From Candidatus Melainabacteria bacterium MEL.A1 (GTDB lineage Bacteria; Cyanobacteriota; Vampirovibrionia; Gastranaerophilales; Gastranaerophilaceae): DNA of 64,000 nt. The stretch spans positions 620,001 to 684,000 of the forward strand of contig CP017245.1 of the NCBI GenBank assembly GCA_001765415.1, read 5' to 3'. Below are positions 26,908 to 36,124 of this stretch, piece after piece (within the stretch, counting starts at the first letter, position 1; every line of letters starts with the position of its first letter). The notes beneath the pieces were generated by a model. That model was given only the letters and a program-made list of their open reading frames with translations. It did no database searches and was not told the origin of the DNA. The position numbers and the translations under genes are program-made.

Positions 26908-27887
26908 AAAAATTAATTTTAACTTTAATGATATTGTTATTTGCAGCTGGAATTGTAGTTCAAGCCTCTGATTTGATTATTGAATCAAAAACACAAAGCT
27001 ATAGCGAGCAAGAAAATAAATTGAAATTTAATGGAAATGTGAAGGTTTCTGTTGATGATTTGAAAGTTGTTGGAGATAGAGCGGATGTTACAATGAATGA
27101 AGATCAAAAGCTTGATACTGCGACTTTTTACGACAAACCTTATGCTTATGAGGTTAAAAAGAATAAAAAAAGAGAAGTAAAAGCGAATATTTTGAAAATG
27201 TCATTAATTACAAAAGTTGTAAAGGCTCAAGGTGATACCCAATCTATTGTTTTTGATGGCAAAACTCCTGTTGTTGTCATTAACGCAAACGAACAAGAAT
27301 ATGATACAAAAACAGGGATTATGACTGCAACGGGTACAGTTACAATTAAATATAAGGATTTGGATACATTTTCAGATAAGGCAAAAGTTAGAACCGACAA
27401 AAATGGCGATTTAAAAGATATTGAATTAATTGGAAATGCAAGAATTAAACAAGAAAGCAATGATTCTTATGCGGATAGATTTTATTATAGTGCTGGTACT
27501 AAAGTATTAACTGCTACCGGAAACACTACATCAAAGGCGATTATGGATGACGGTGCAACTTTGGTTTTGAAGGCTAATCGTCAAGAATATGCGCAAGATA
27601 GAAATATTTTCAACGCATCAGGAAATGTCCGTGTTTGGTATCAAGATTACCATGCGGTAGGACCGAAACTAACTCTTTATCCGAACAAAGAGGGGAAACC
27701 AAATGAGGCATATTTTACAGGGCGTTCTAGTATTACTCAAGGTGTAAGGACTATTTATGCGGATAAAATTAAGATGACGATGAAACCAAAAGATTTTCAT
27801 GCTGACGGAAATACAAGAACGGTTATAAAAAATATCGGTTCAGGCGACAATGGAAATAGTGATGGTGGAATAGGATTAGGTTTGTAA
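26904..27887 (+). CDS. lptA: LptA/OstA-like periplasmic LPS transport protein
   Basis: GTG start within the lptC stop. 327 residues: a signal peptide (KLILTLMILLFAAGIVVQA-SD) followed by repeated OstA strands such as LIIESKTQSYSEQENKLKF, VVGDRADVTMNEDQKLDTA, MTATGTVTIKYKDLDTFSD and ANRQEYAQDRNIFNASG. E. coli LptA is about 185 residues, so this one carries roughly twice the repeats and could span the periplasm with fewer subunits. It ends in a Gly/Asp-rich tail (GSGDNGNSDGG). Confidence 0.88.
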   Translation: MKKLILTLMILLFAAGIVVQASDLIIESKTQSYSEQENKLKFNGNVKVSVDDLKVVGDRADVTMNEDQKLDTATFYDKPYAYEVKKNKKREVKANILKMSLITKVVKAQGDTQSIVFDGKTPVVVINANEQEYDTKTGIMTATGTVTIKYKDLDTFSDKAKVRTDKNGDLKDIELIGNARIKQESNDSYADRFYYSAGTKVLTATGNTTSKAIMDDGATLVLKANRQEYAQDRNIFNASGNVRVWYQDYHAVGPKLTLYPNKEGKPNEAYFTGRSSITQGVRTIYADKIKMTMKPKDFHADGNTRTVIKNIGSGDNGNSDGGIGLGL

Positions 27888-27888
27888 G

Positions 27889-28668
27889 ATGAGTGAAAAA
27901 GAAAAAGTTGATAAGGCTATAAAACTATATAATGACGGGAAATATCAAGAGGCAATTGATGCTTTTAGTTCTGTATTAGAAGTTTGTCAGGATAATGCTG
28001 AGTTGTATAATAATATTGCTCTTTGTTATGCTAATTTAGGTGAATATGAAAAAGCAGAAAAGTATTATTTGAAAGCACAAGAGTTAAACCCGAAATTGGC
28101 ACAAGTTTATATAAACCTTGCAGATATTTATTATAGAAGAAAAGATATGGCAAGTGGAATAGGGCTGGTTACGACTGGTTTGGTAGAATTACCAGATAAT
28201 CTTGTTTTACGTCATTATCTTGCAAGATTTTATATGGAAGATGCAAAGTTGGACTTAGCTATTGACGAATTGGAAAATATTCTTGAAAAACAACCTGATA
28301 ATTTTGATGTTTACTATGATTTAGGTAGAGTGCATTTTGAATTAGGAAATTATGCTAGTGCAATTGAAAACTTTGAAAATGTATTAGAATATAAGAGTGA
28401 AAACCCTTGGATTTATTACTATCTTGGGGAAGCTTATGAGGCTAATGATGAGATAGATAAGGCTCTTTCAAACTTTCTTAAAGCTATTGCAAGAAATGAT
28501 TCATTTTCTCCTGCGTATAAAAAAGCAGGCATTTTGTTCTTTGCAAGGGGAGATTATGAAGATGCAATTGAATATTTTGAAGATTATATGAATTTAGATA
28601 TTGCACAAGAAGAAAAAGCTAAAATTAAAGAATTGGTAGAAAGAATAAAGAAAAAACAAAATGCGTAA
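27889..28668 (+). CDS. TPR-repeat protein
   Basis: 259 residues made almost entirely of TPR units, about seven: AIKLYNDGKYQEAIDAFSS, LCYANLGEYEKAEKYYLKA, ADIYYRRKDMASGIGLV, RVHFELGNYASAIENF, EAYEANDEIDKALSNF, ILFFARGDYEDAIEYF. No signal peptide, so probably a cytosolic scaffold. It starts one base after lptA and overlaps dprA by 8 bp, inside the same operon. Confidence 0.9.
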   Translation: MSEKEKVDKAIKLYNDGKYQEAIDAFSSVLEVCQDNAELYNNIALCYANLGEYEKAEKYYLKAQELNPKLAQVYINLADIYYRRKDMASGIGLVTTGLVELPDNLVLRHYLARFYMEDAKLDLAIDELENILEKQPDNFDVYYDLGRVHFELGNYASAIENFENVLEYKSENPWIYYYLGEAYEANDEIDKALSNFLKAIARNDSFSPAYKKAGILFFARGDYEDAIEYFEDYMNLDIAQEEKAKIKELVERIKKKQNA

Positions 28669-29755
28669 ATATTGGGTTGCTTTATCATCAATAGAAGAAA
28701 TTGGCAGTTCTTTTATTCAAAGACTGTACCATTATTTTGGCGATATTGAGAGCGCTTTTAATGCAACTGATTTATCTCAAATTGAGGGCTTGAATATTAA
28801 AAAAGCTGAAAAGTATTTGCGATTACGGGATAAATTAGATGTGGATAAAATTGTTGCTGAGGTTGAGAATAGAGGGATAAATTATCTAACATTTGATGAT
28901 GAAAAATATCCGAGAATGCTTAAAAATATTGATGATCCTCCATCTGTTATTTATTATAAAGGAGATTTGTTTGGTTGCAATTTAGATAAGACTTTGGCGG
29001 TTGTAGGTTCCAGAAGGGCAACTGGATATGCTAGAGAGGCTTTAGCTCAAATTATTTCAGAATTAAATGGTACTGATATTTGTATAGTTTCTGGGTTAGC
29101 ATCTGGAATTGATACAACTGCACATGTTTCGGCTTTGGATAATAATTTAAAAACTGTTGGTGTTATTGCAAGTGGTTTTGATTATACTTATCCTGCGGCT
29201 AATAAAGAGTTGTATAAGAGAATTGAAAACGGTTGTGGGGCGGTTTTGTCAGAATATTATCCGACTTTTGAACCGTTAAAATTTAGATTTCCGCAAAGAA
29301 ATCGGATTGTTTCAGGTTTGTCTTATGGAACTTTGGTCGCTGAGGCATCGTTAAAAAGCGGTGCATTGATTACAGCCAATTTAACACTTGAACAAGGCAG
29401 AGAATTAATGTGTATTCCTGGATTGATTACCAATCCAAATACTCAAGGAATTTATAAGTTATTGAAAAATGGTGCAACTTTAGTTACTTGTGCAGATGAT
29501 ATTTTAGAAGCATTGGGGTGGGAAATTAAGGTTGAGCAAAAGAGTTTGTTTAGTCTTCCCGATTTGAGTGAGGATGAAAAAGTTATTTATGATACATTAG
29601 AGATTGAGGAAAAATCTGTCGATGAGTTGCAAGCTTTTACAAAATTAAGTATTGATAATTTGCTTATGTACTTGACAACGATGGAGCTTAAAGGGATAAT
29701 TAAACAAGTCGACGGGGATAGATATAAGAGAGTTAATCCTGTTAATCGCAGTTAA
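28661..29755 (+). CDS. dprA: DNA-processing protein DprA
   Basis: 364 residues. The N-terminal helical (SAM/HhH-like) region is followed by the Rossmann core with AVVGSRRATGYA, VSGLASGIDTTAH, GFDYTYPAANKEL, FPQRNRIVSGLS and AEASLKSGALITANLTLEQGRE. The C-terminal winged helix is at about 305-364. DprA loads RecA on incoming single-stranded DNA during natural transformation. Together with type IV prepilins in this window it suggests competence is possible, although no com genes are seen here. Confidence 0.95.
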   Translation: MRKYWVALSSIEEIGSSFIQRLYHYFGDIESAFNATDLSQIEGLNIKKAEKYLRLRDKLDVDKIVAEVENRGINYLTFDDEKYPRMLKNIDDPPSVIYYKGDLFGCNLDKTLAVVGSRRATGYAREALAQIISELNGTDICIVSGLASGIDTTAHVSALDNNLKTVGVIASGFDYTYPAANKELYKRIENGCGAVLSEYYPTFEPLKFRFPQRNRIVSGLSYGTLVAEASLKSGALITANLTLEQGRELMCIPGLITNPNTQGIYKLLKNGATLVTCADDILEALGWEIKVEQKSLFSLPDLSEDEKVIYDTLEIEEKSVDELQAFTKLSIDNLLMYLTTMELKGIIKQVDGDRYKRVNPVNRS

Positions 29756-29784
29756 AAGCGGTAAGAGGATAGGTGGTATAAAAA

Positions 29785-32094
29785 ATGGCAAAAACGGCTG
29801 AAAAAAAAGAAAAATCATTGGTAATAGTTGAGTCTCCTGCTAAATCTAAGACTATTAGAAAGATATTGGGTGACGGATATCAGATTGAGGCAAGTTACGG
29901 ACATGTTAGGAATTTGCCAACGAAAGATCCGTCAACGCAGAATTTGGGATTTGATGTGGAAAACCATTTTACACCTAAGTTTGAGGTAATTCCCGGAAAA
30001 CAAAATGTTGTAAAAAAATTAAATGATATGGCAAAAAAAGTTGATCGTGTTTACCTTGCATCCGACCCCGATCGTGAGGGAGAAGCTATTGCATGGCATG
30101 TTCGCCAGATTTTAAAAGTGCCAGATGAAAAGATTTCTAGGATTGTGTTTAACGAAATTACGCCAAAAGCTGTAAAACATTCTGTTGAAAATCCAAGAAG
30201 TATTGATATGGATATGGTTAAAGCTCAACAAACTCGTCAAATTTTAGATAAATTGGTGGGTTACAAGCTTAGTCCGGTTCTGTGGAAACAAATCGGAAAT
30301 AGAAATTTGTCAGCAGGTCGTGTTCAGTCTGTTGCATTGAGAATGATTTGTGAAAGAGAAGATGAAATAGAGGCTTTTGTTCCGCAAGAATATTGGTCAA
30401 TTCATACTGTGCTTGATAAAGATGGAAAAATTTTTGATGCTGAACTTTCAAAAATTAAAGGAAAAGCAATAGAAAAAAGTATCAAGAATAAGGATGAAGC
30501 ACAAAAAATTGTTGATTTTTTATCAAATTATCCTGATGAATTTGATGTAAGTAAGGTTACTAAAAAGTCGACAAAACGTAAGCCTACAGCTCCTTTTATC
30601 ACATCAACTATGCAGCGTGCAGCAAGTTCTAAACTAGGGTTTGGGGTGCAAAAAACAATGCAAGTTGCGCAAAAACTTTATGAAGGTATGGAAATTGATG
30701 GTACTCCGGTTGGTTTGATTACATATATGAGAACCGACAGTGTCAGAGTTTCTGATGATGCGCAGGCTATGGCAAAGGATTATATTTTGAATAATTATGG
30801 TGAAAAATATTATCCAGCCAAACCGAATGTTTATGTAAAAGGTAAGCAAAACGTGCAAGATGCGCACGAAGCTATTAGACCGTCTTATCCTGAAAGAACT
30901 CCTGACAGTATAAAAAAATATCTTGATAATGATCAGTATAAATTGTATAAACTTATTTGGGAAAAATTTATGTCATCTCAAATGACATCTGCAGAAGTTG
31001 CGAATAAAACAATTGAAATTTCGGCAGGAGATTATACCCTAAAAGCCGGAACGAGTAAGGTTACTTTTGACGGTTTCTTGAAAGTTTATAATGATGCAGA
31101 TGAAGAAGAACAAAAAGATGAGGCAAAAATCCCAGATTTAGAACAAGGTGACAAGGTCAAATGCCAAAAAGTTGAACCAAAACAACACTTCACTCAACCT
31201 CCTCCTAGATATAATGAAGCGTCGTTGGTTAAGGCTTTGGAAGAACACGGAATTGGTCGTCCGTCTACTTATGCAACTATTATTACGGTAATTCAAACTC
31301 GTAAGTATGTTGAAAAAAAAGATAAGGCACTTCGTCCGACACTTTTGGGTAGAACTGTTTCAAAACAGTTGTGTGCGCAATTCGCTGATATTATGGATTA
31401 CAAATTTACGGCAGGCATGGAAACAAAACTTGATGAAATTGCAGAGAAAAAAGCCGTTTGGGACAGTGTTTTACAAGAGTTTTACACTCCTTTTATAGAA
31501 GAAGTTAATAAAGCTCTTCAAACAGGCGAGAGAGTGAGGATTGAAAGTAAAATTAAATGTCCAAATTGCGGGAAACCAATGGTTTTGAGAACAAGCAAGT
31601 TCGGAACTCAATTTTTGGGCTGTTCAGGTTATCCTGATTGTAAAACAATGATGTCTTTGAATGCGTTGTCAGAAGAAAATTCTGAAGATGAACAGTCAAA
31701 TGAACCGCAAGTTTGTGAAGAAAAATGTGAAAAATGCGGTTCTGATATGATTTTCAAAACAGGACCGTATGGCAGGTATATGGAGTGTACAAATGCTGAA
31801 TGCAAACACAGAAAGCCATATAGAAAGTCAACAGGGGTAAAATGTCCAAAATGTGGCGAGGGTATGATTGTCGAGAGAAAATCAAAGCGTGGAACAGTTT
31901 TCTATGGTTGTGATAAGTATCCGAGCTGTGATTTTACATTATGGAACGAACCTACTGGGGAAAAATGCCCAGAGTGTGGTTCTTTGTTAGTTAAAAAAGT
32001 CTTGAGAAAAGGAACAGTGATTTCTTGCTCAAGTATGAAATGTAACTACAAACGAGATGCAGATGAACAACCGGCAGAAAATACAGAGCAATAA
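29785..32094 (+). CDS. topA: DNA topoisomerase I
   Basis: 769 residues. The Toprim domain has VIVESPAKSKTI and the DPDREGEAIAWH acidic triad, then SAGRVQSVALR. The catalytic tyrosine is Y314 in LITYMRTDSVRVS. The C-terminus has four Cys4 zinc ribbons, starting near residue 591 (CPNCGKPM, CEKCGSDM, CPKCGEGM, CPECGSLL). It relaxes negative supercoils. The dprA-topA order is conserved in many bacteria. A ribosome site (AGGATAGG) lies upstream. Confidence 0.97.
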   Translation: MAKTAEKKEKSLVIVESPAKSKTIRKILGDGYQIEASYGHVRNLPTKDPSTQNLGFDVENHFTPKFEVIPGKQNVVKKLNDMAKKVDRVYLASDPDREGEAIAWHVRQILKVPDEKISRIVFNEITPKAVKHSVENPRSIDMDMVKAQQTRQILDKLVGYKLSPVLWKQIGNRNLSAGRVQSVALRMICEREDEIEAFVPQEYWSIHTVLDKDGKIFDAELSKIKGKAIEKSIKNKDEAQKIVDFLSNYPDEFDVSKVTKKSTKRKPTAPFITSTMQRAASSKLGFGVQKTMQVAQKLYEGMEIDGTPVGLITYMRTDSVRVSDDAQAMAKDYILNNYGEKYYPAKPNVYVKGKQNVQDAHEAIRPSYPERTPDSIKKYLDNDQYKLYKLIWEKFMSSQMTSAEVANKTIEISAGDYTLKAGTSKVTFDGFLKVYNDADEEEQKDEAKIPDLEQGDKVKCQKVEPKQHFTQPPPRYNEASLVKALEEHGIGRPSTYATIITVIQTRKYVEKKDKALRPTLLGRTVSKQLCAQFADIMDYKFTAGMETKLDEIAEKKAVWDSVLQEFYTPFIEEVNKALQTGERVRIESKIKCPNCGKPMVLRTSKFGTQFLGCSGYPDCKTMMSLNALSEENSEDEQSNEPQVCEEKCEKCGSDMIFKTGPYGRYMECTNAECKHRKPYRKSTGVKCPKCGEGMIVERKSKRGTVFYGCDKYPSCDFTLWNEPTGEKCPECGSLLVKKVLRKGTVISCSSMKCNYKRDADEQPAENTEQ

Positions 32095-32168
32095 GTCGAT
32101 GAGGTAATTGTGATTGTAGGTTGGGCTTTCTGGTCCAACGTCAAAATTATTAAAAGGAATTTATAAAA

Positions 32169-33563
32169 ATGAATCCGGAATTGTATGAACGTTATTTAGC
32201 AAAAAAAGCTAAAAAATTAGGAATATCAGTAGAAGAATTAAAGAAGCAGGGAACATCTTCTCCTGTAAAAGAAACTGCTACAAATACAACTGAACCGACT
32301 CCCACTGTTCAAACAATGTCGACTTCTGCCCCGTCACAAACTACAATTTCTCAATCAACGGTTCAAACTTCATCTCAATATACTCAACAATATTCGCAAC
32401 CTCAAAGTAATGTACCGACTTATTCTCAACCTGTTCAGCCGACTTATGGTCAACCGGAAGTAAAACAAGCTCCTCCGCAATATGTTCAGCAAACTATTCA
32501 ACAACAGTTGGAACAACAAAATGAGCCAATTTCGTCTGTATTTTCTCAACAACCTGAACCACCAAAATATCAACCATATTCTGGTATGCAACAAGAAACA
32601 GTTAAAACGGAAGTCCCTTCATATATTTTTGGTCCTTCAAAAATGACAGAGCCTCCAAAATATAGTAATAATCCTATTATTCAGCCGAAAACGCCAGATG
32701 ATCCTGTTATTAATGATAATCGAGAAAATAAGTTTGGATTGATAGGTTATCCTTTAGGACATTCTTTGTCGAAGGTTATTCATGAAGCAGGTTTTAAGAG
32801 CTTGGGAATTAAAGCGACTTATGATATTTTGGAAACTCCGCCGGATACTTTGGTTGACAGGGTAAAGTTTTTAAAAGGCAGTGGGTATAAAGGTTTTAAT
32901 GTAACAATTCCGCTGAAATTACCGATTTCGTTGTTTGTTAATGAGGTTGATAAATATGCTGATTTGGCAAGGGCGGTCAATACAATTTATATTGAGAAGG
33001 ATAAATCTTTAAAGGCGTTTAATACTGATGTTATCGGTTTTAAAAGAGCTATTCCGAATGATATTGATTTAAGAGGTAAAAAGGTTGCGCTATTAGGAAC
33101 AGGTGGAGCAGCTCATGCTGCGTGTGTTGCTTTGACAGAGTGTAGGGTTAAAGAGATTGCTTTTTTTACAAGAAACATTCCTAATTCTATTGATTTGATG
33201 AATTATGTCAGACGAAAATTTCCGTCAATAGATTTTAATGTTTATCAAATTGAAAATATCAGGGATTTGAGTGAGTTTGCAATGTTGGTAAACACAACCC
33301 CTATTGGAATGTTAGGGAAAGCAGGAGATATGATGCCAGTGGACATGCGTGCGTTGGAGAGTTTGAGGCACGATGCGATTGTTTATGATGTTATTTACAA
33401 CCCGAAAAAAACGATTTTAATAAAAGAAGCGGACAAATTAAGATTAAGAACTATAACAGGTTTGGATATGTTGATTTATCAGGCTGTTGCAGCGCAAGAA
33501 ATATGGTTTGGTCAAACTCCTGATTTCAAAGATATGAAAATTGCAGCATTGGAAGCGCTTTAA
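32169..33563 (+). CDS. aroE: Shikimate dehydrogenase with long disordered N-terminal extension
   Basis: 464 residues, against about 270-290 for the family. The catalytic part starts near 188: FGLIGYPLGHSLSK, FNVTIPLK with the catalytic Lys at 250, FNTDVIGF with Asp at 287, the nucleotide loop LLGTGGAAHA near 309, and VNTTPIGM. Residues 1-28 form a small helical motif (PELYERYLAKKAKKLGIS). Residues 29-187 are Thr/Ser/Gln/Pro-rich and surely disordered. It reduces 3-dehydroshikimate with NADPH. It lies 74 bp after topA with its own ribosome site (AAAGGAA). Confidence 0.93.
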   Translation: MNPELYERYLAKKAKKLGISVEELKKQGTSSPVKETATNTTEPTPTVQTMSTSAPSQTTISQSTVQTSSQYTQQYSQPQSNVPTYSQPVQPTYGQPEVKQAPPQYVQQTIQQQLEQQNEPISSVFSQQPEPPKYQPYSGMQQETVKTEVPSYIFGPSKMTEPPKYSNNPIIQPKTPDDPVINDNRENKFGLIGYPLGHSLSKVIHEAGFKSLGIKATYDILETPPDTLVDRVKFLKGSGYKGFNVTIPLKLPISLFVNEVDKYADLARAVNTIYIEKDKSLKAFNTDVIGFKRAIPNDIDLRGKKVALLGTGGAAHAACVALTECRVKEIAFFTRNIPNSIDLMNYVRRKFPSIDFNVYQIENIRDLSEFAMLVNTTPIGMLGKAGDMMPVDMRALESLRHDAIVYDVIYNPKKTILIKEADKLRLRTITGLDMLIYQAVAAQEIWFGQTPDFKDMKIAALEAL

Positions 33564-33786
33564 GTTTAAAATATACATTAATTAATGCGAATGGGTGCTA
33601 TCCCGTGAAGGGAAACATTTAACCTTCCTTGCAAAGGAAGGGGGACCGCTTGCGGTGGAAGGATTGTTTTTTTTGTCTTGCGCAGACGGCGGGAACTTTT
33701 TGTGTAAAGCTTTTTGTTGTTTGTTTCACTAACAAGTTATTGTTCATTTCGCTATCGTGGGATTATTTTCTTCTTCTTGAAACCTC
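33564..33786. repeat. Intergenic block with palindromic repeats
   Basis: It holds two perfect palindromes, CCTTCCTT-gca-AAGGAAGG (33623-33641) and ACCGC-tt-GCGGT (33645-33656), next to ATGGGTGCTATCCCG. That wording recurs in pieces near 22.02 kb and 40.15 kb. No gene is seen. Confidence 0.55.
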
Positions 33787-33842
33787 TTGAAAAACTCTAA
33801 AAAATTTGTTAAAATAAAGATGTTGATAGCGAACAGAGAGGA
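33787..33842 (+). promoter_or_regulatory. Promoter and ribosome site of the poly-G prepilin gene
   Basis: TTGAAA (33787-33792), 17 bp, TAAAAT (33810-33815) with TG-t extension. The ribosome site AGAGAGGA (33835-33842) lies seven bases before the ATG at 33850. All initiation signals point to that ATG, which is out of frame with the prepilin body. Confidence 0.7.
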
Positions 33843-33849
33843 ATTTTTT

Positions 33850-33909
33850 ATGGAAAAGAATTTATTTAAGCTCATCGGGGGGGGGCAATCGTTTGAAAAT
33901 CTCGCATAA
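33850..33909 (+). CDS. Leader frame of the poly-G prepilin (19 codons, OFF state)
   Basis: From the well-signalled ATG the frame runs MEKNLFKLIGGG and then, because the G tract is nine long, stops after 19 codons. With eight G (or eleven), the same ATG would read through as MEKNLFKLIGGGNRLKIS into the prepilin. Confidence 0.6.
   Translation: MEKNLFKLIGGGQSFENLA
33877..33885 (+). repeat. G9 homopolymer tract (candidate phase-variation switch)
   Basis: Nine consecutive G in a very AT-rich region, inside the first codons of a prepilin gene. It changes the reading frame between the signalled start and the body. Slipped-strand changes of one G would switch the gene. Confidence 0.7.
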
Positions 33910-34630
33910 TCATGGTCTACGCAGTGCAGCTTTTACATTGGCTGAAGTTCTTGTTACTCTCGGTATTATCGGTGTAGTTTCAGCAATGACTGTTCCTACA
34001 TTAATGCAGAATTATCAACGCCAATCTTATGTAACTCAATTACATAAGGTTTATAATGAATTAACTCAAGCGTTTTTACAATTTAAGAATGACAGAAATG
34101 CTATATGGTTGTCAGAGGCAGGGCATGTAAGACATCAAGATATGATGCCATTTATGAAACAATATTTTAAAGTTGTTCAAGATTGTGGAAAAACTTCAAC
34201 TCCTTGTTTTGCAAGTTCATATAAAAATTTAAGTGGCTCAACTTTTGAATTAACAACAAAAGATGAAGATGCTACTTATTATGGAGTGTTAGCAAGTGGA
34301 GCTAGTTTCGGAATTAAATCTGATGGAATTGATACAGGAACAAATTACACGGATGACTTTTTGTATAGAATTGCAATAGATGTAAACGGACAGAAAGGGC
34401 CAAATATTTATGGCAGAGATTTGTTTATTCTTTATATCTTTTCAGATGGAGTTGTTGATGCGTACAGGGTTAATCCAGATTGCCGAGAAAATAATAATTG
34501 TACTTTAGGAGCAAATCCTAGCGAACACAGAGAAAAATTGTATGAATCTTGTGCTTCTTCAACTGGTAATACTTGGTATGATGGATGTTTTGCAAAAATA
34601 TTGAATGACAACTGGCAAATGAATTATTAA
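33893..34630 (+). CDS. Type IV prepilin-like protein, frame displaced by poly-G tract
   Basis: The open frame can start only at TTG (33893) with no proper ribosome site. The body is a clear prepilin: HGLRSAAFTLAEVLVTLGII (class III signature), VSAMTVPTLM, then a globular domain with IDVNGQKGPNIYGRDLF and cysteine pairs near the C-terminus. From TTG it is 245 residues; restored to the ATG at 33850 by removing one G it would be about 259. Probably a minor pilin or pseudopilin. A low level of expression from TTG, or by slippage, is possible in the present state. Confidence 0.88.
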   Translation: MKISHNHGLRSAAFTLAEVLVTLGIIGVVSAMTVPTLMQNYQRQSYVTQLHKVYNELTQAFLQFKNDRNAIWLSEAGHVRHQDMMPFMKQYFKVVQDCGKTSTPCFASSYKNLSGSTFELTTKDEDATYYGVLASGASFGIKSDGIDTGTNYTDDFLYRIAIDVNGQKGPNIYGRDLFILYIFSDGVVDAYRVNPDCRENNNCTLGANPSEHREKLYESCASSTGNTWYDGCFAKILNDNWQMNY

Positions 34631-34636
34631 TCAAAT

Positions 34637-34665
34637 AAAAAGGCTCTTTTATTAAGAGCCTTTTT
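34637..34665. terminator. Bidirectional terminator
   Basis: A perfect 12-bp stem AAAAAGGCTCTT/AAGAGCCTTTTT with a TTATT loop, between convergent genes. Confidence 0.85.
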
Positions 34666-34670
34666 TAATA

Positions 34671-35147
34671 TTAATATTTTTTGTTTAAATCATTGTAATG
34701 ACCAAAACCTAGTACATCTTTTACAAATTTTATACCGGCGAAAGCCCCAAGTCCGATTGCGCTACCTTTGCCAACAATTCCTTTCCCAAATAATGCGCCT
34801 AAGCCTAAGCCTAAAGGAACTACACTGTCAATAAGCATTGTTCCAAAGCCCTTGAAGTACCCAAGTGCAGAGTTTACAAAATGTCGGAAGTTACTTTCTA
34901 CTTCAAAATTAAATACACCTTTTTTTAAGTTAGATGCTGTAATACTAGGGCTTGTGAGATATTGAGTGTTGCTATAAGCATCCATACAAGCATCTGCATC
35001 TTTACTTTTTGAATAAACATCTGACTGAAGTTTACCTAAAACATGTGCATCATAACCAATTACGCCCAAAGCAGCTACGCCTGCACCTTTGATTACGTAT
35101 TTTGAAAAATTGTTTTTTACTGATGATAATGCTGTGCTAATACTCAT
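34671..35147 (-). CDS. Hypothetical protein with Gly-rich hydrophobic segments
   Basis: 158 residues. Hydrophobic Gly-rich stretches lie near 20-34 (GAGVAALGVIGYDA) and about 105-145 (VVPLGLGLGALFG, GSAIGLGAFAGI). AGGTGA is the ribosome site. It lies 7 bp downstream of the HEAT-like gene in the same operon. No known domain. The C-terminal Gly-rich style recalls the 4.5-kb protein. Function unknown. Confidence 0.75.
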   Translation of the reverse strand: MSISTALSSVKNNFSKYVIKGAGVAALGVIGYDAHVLGKLQSDVYSKSKDADACMDAYSNTQYLTSPSITASNLKKGVFNFEVESNFRHFVNSALGYFKGFGTMLIDSVVPLGLGLGALFGKGIVGKGSAIGLGAFAGIKFVKDVLGFGHYNDLNKKY

Positions 35148-35154
35148 ATTTCAC

Positions 35155-36018
35155 CTATTTTGTTTGAGTTTTTTCTGTTTTTTCTTCTTTTTTGGCTTCT
35201 GTTTTCTTTTTGTCGTCTTTTACTTCAAATTCTTTTTCGACTTTTTGTCCTGACATTTTAAGCAATGTTTCTGTTGCTTGCATTGCATCTTGTCCGTATC
35301 CGCCTTGAGAATTTTGCATCTGTTTTAATAATCCGACAGTGAGTTCATCTCCTGTTACTGCTCTTGAGTCAAGTGCGCTCAATGCCAAAATTCTGATTGG
35401 AGTGTAAGGATCTTGAAGCATTTTATTGACAAGTGCATTTAAGGCTTTGTCATCTTTTCTTGAATTATCTTCTTCAAGTCTTGCAATAACCTCTTTAGCA
35501 CCCATCATGCGAACTTCTTTGTCTTGGCTATTCAAATAGTTTTCAAGGTTTTTGATATATTCATCTGTGAGCTGAACTATTTCTCGTTTTTCTGTCTTTT
35601 TGTCAGTTGTTTTATTTTCTGTCGAATTTGTTGTGGAATTATTTGTTGCATTGGTTTGACCGTTTGCACCATTTGAATTTGCGTCAACCCCTTGCTTTCC
35701 GTTAACTCCATCTGCAAATTGAGAAGTATAATAATTTGAAGGATAACATCCGTTAGCCGGAGTTCCTCCATAATTTGGTGCATTTACATTATAAACCGGT
35801 GCAGTTGCTCCAGGTGGGGTTACAGACGGATTGAAAATTTGGATATTTACGCCTGAATAGTTTGGAACTTGTACATTTTGACCTTGCGTACCTTGTGATT
35901 GCGGTTGAATTTGTTGACAAGTTTGAGGAGCTTGTTGTTGGATAGGTGCAGTCTGATATTGCGGTGCATATTGTTGAACCGGTTGTTGTATATTTTGTTG
36001 ACCTAACGAACTTTGCAT
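35155..36018 (-). CDS. HEAT-like repeat protein with Gln/Pro-rich N-terminus
   Basis: 287 residues. Residues 1-140 are low complexity (Q/P, then N/T/G-rich: GANGQTNATNNSTTNSTE). Residues about 148-245 form HEAT-like helices (YLNSQDKEVRMMGAKEVIAR, LQDPYTPIRILALSALDSR). The tail is a Lys/Glu-rich helix. The Q/P-rich part resembles in composition the N-terminal extension of AroE at 32 kb. Probably a protein-interaction module. First gene of a two-gene operon. Confidence 0.78.
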   Translation of the reverse strand: MQSSLGQQNIQQPVQQYAPQYQTAPIQQQAPQTCQQIQPQSQGTQGQNVQVPNYSGVNIQIFNPSVTPPGATAPVYNVNAPNYGGTPANGCYPSNYYTSQFADGVNGKQGVDANSNGANGQTNATNNSTTNSTENKTTDKKTEKREIVQLTDEYIKNLENYLNSQDKEVRMMGAKEVIARLEEDNSRKDDKALNALVNKMLQDPYTPIRILALSALDSRAVTGDELTVGLLKQMQNSQGGYGQDAMQATETLLKMSGQKVEKEFEVKDDKKKTEAKKEEKTEKTQTK

Positions 36019-36124
36019 ATAACTACCCTTTACTACTACTTATATTTATAAAGTATTTTTTGTGTAATTTATTGCGTTTTCTTTAAGAAATGTTACATTG
36101 CTTTTTTATTTTTTACATGATGGC

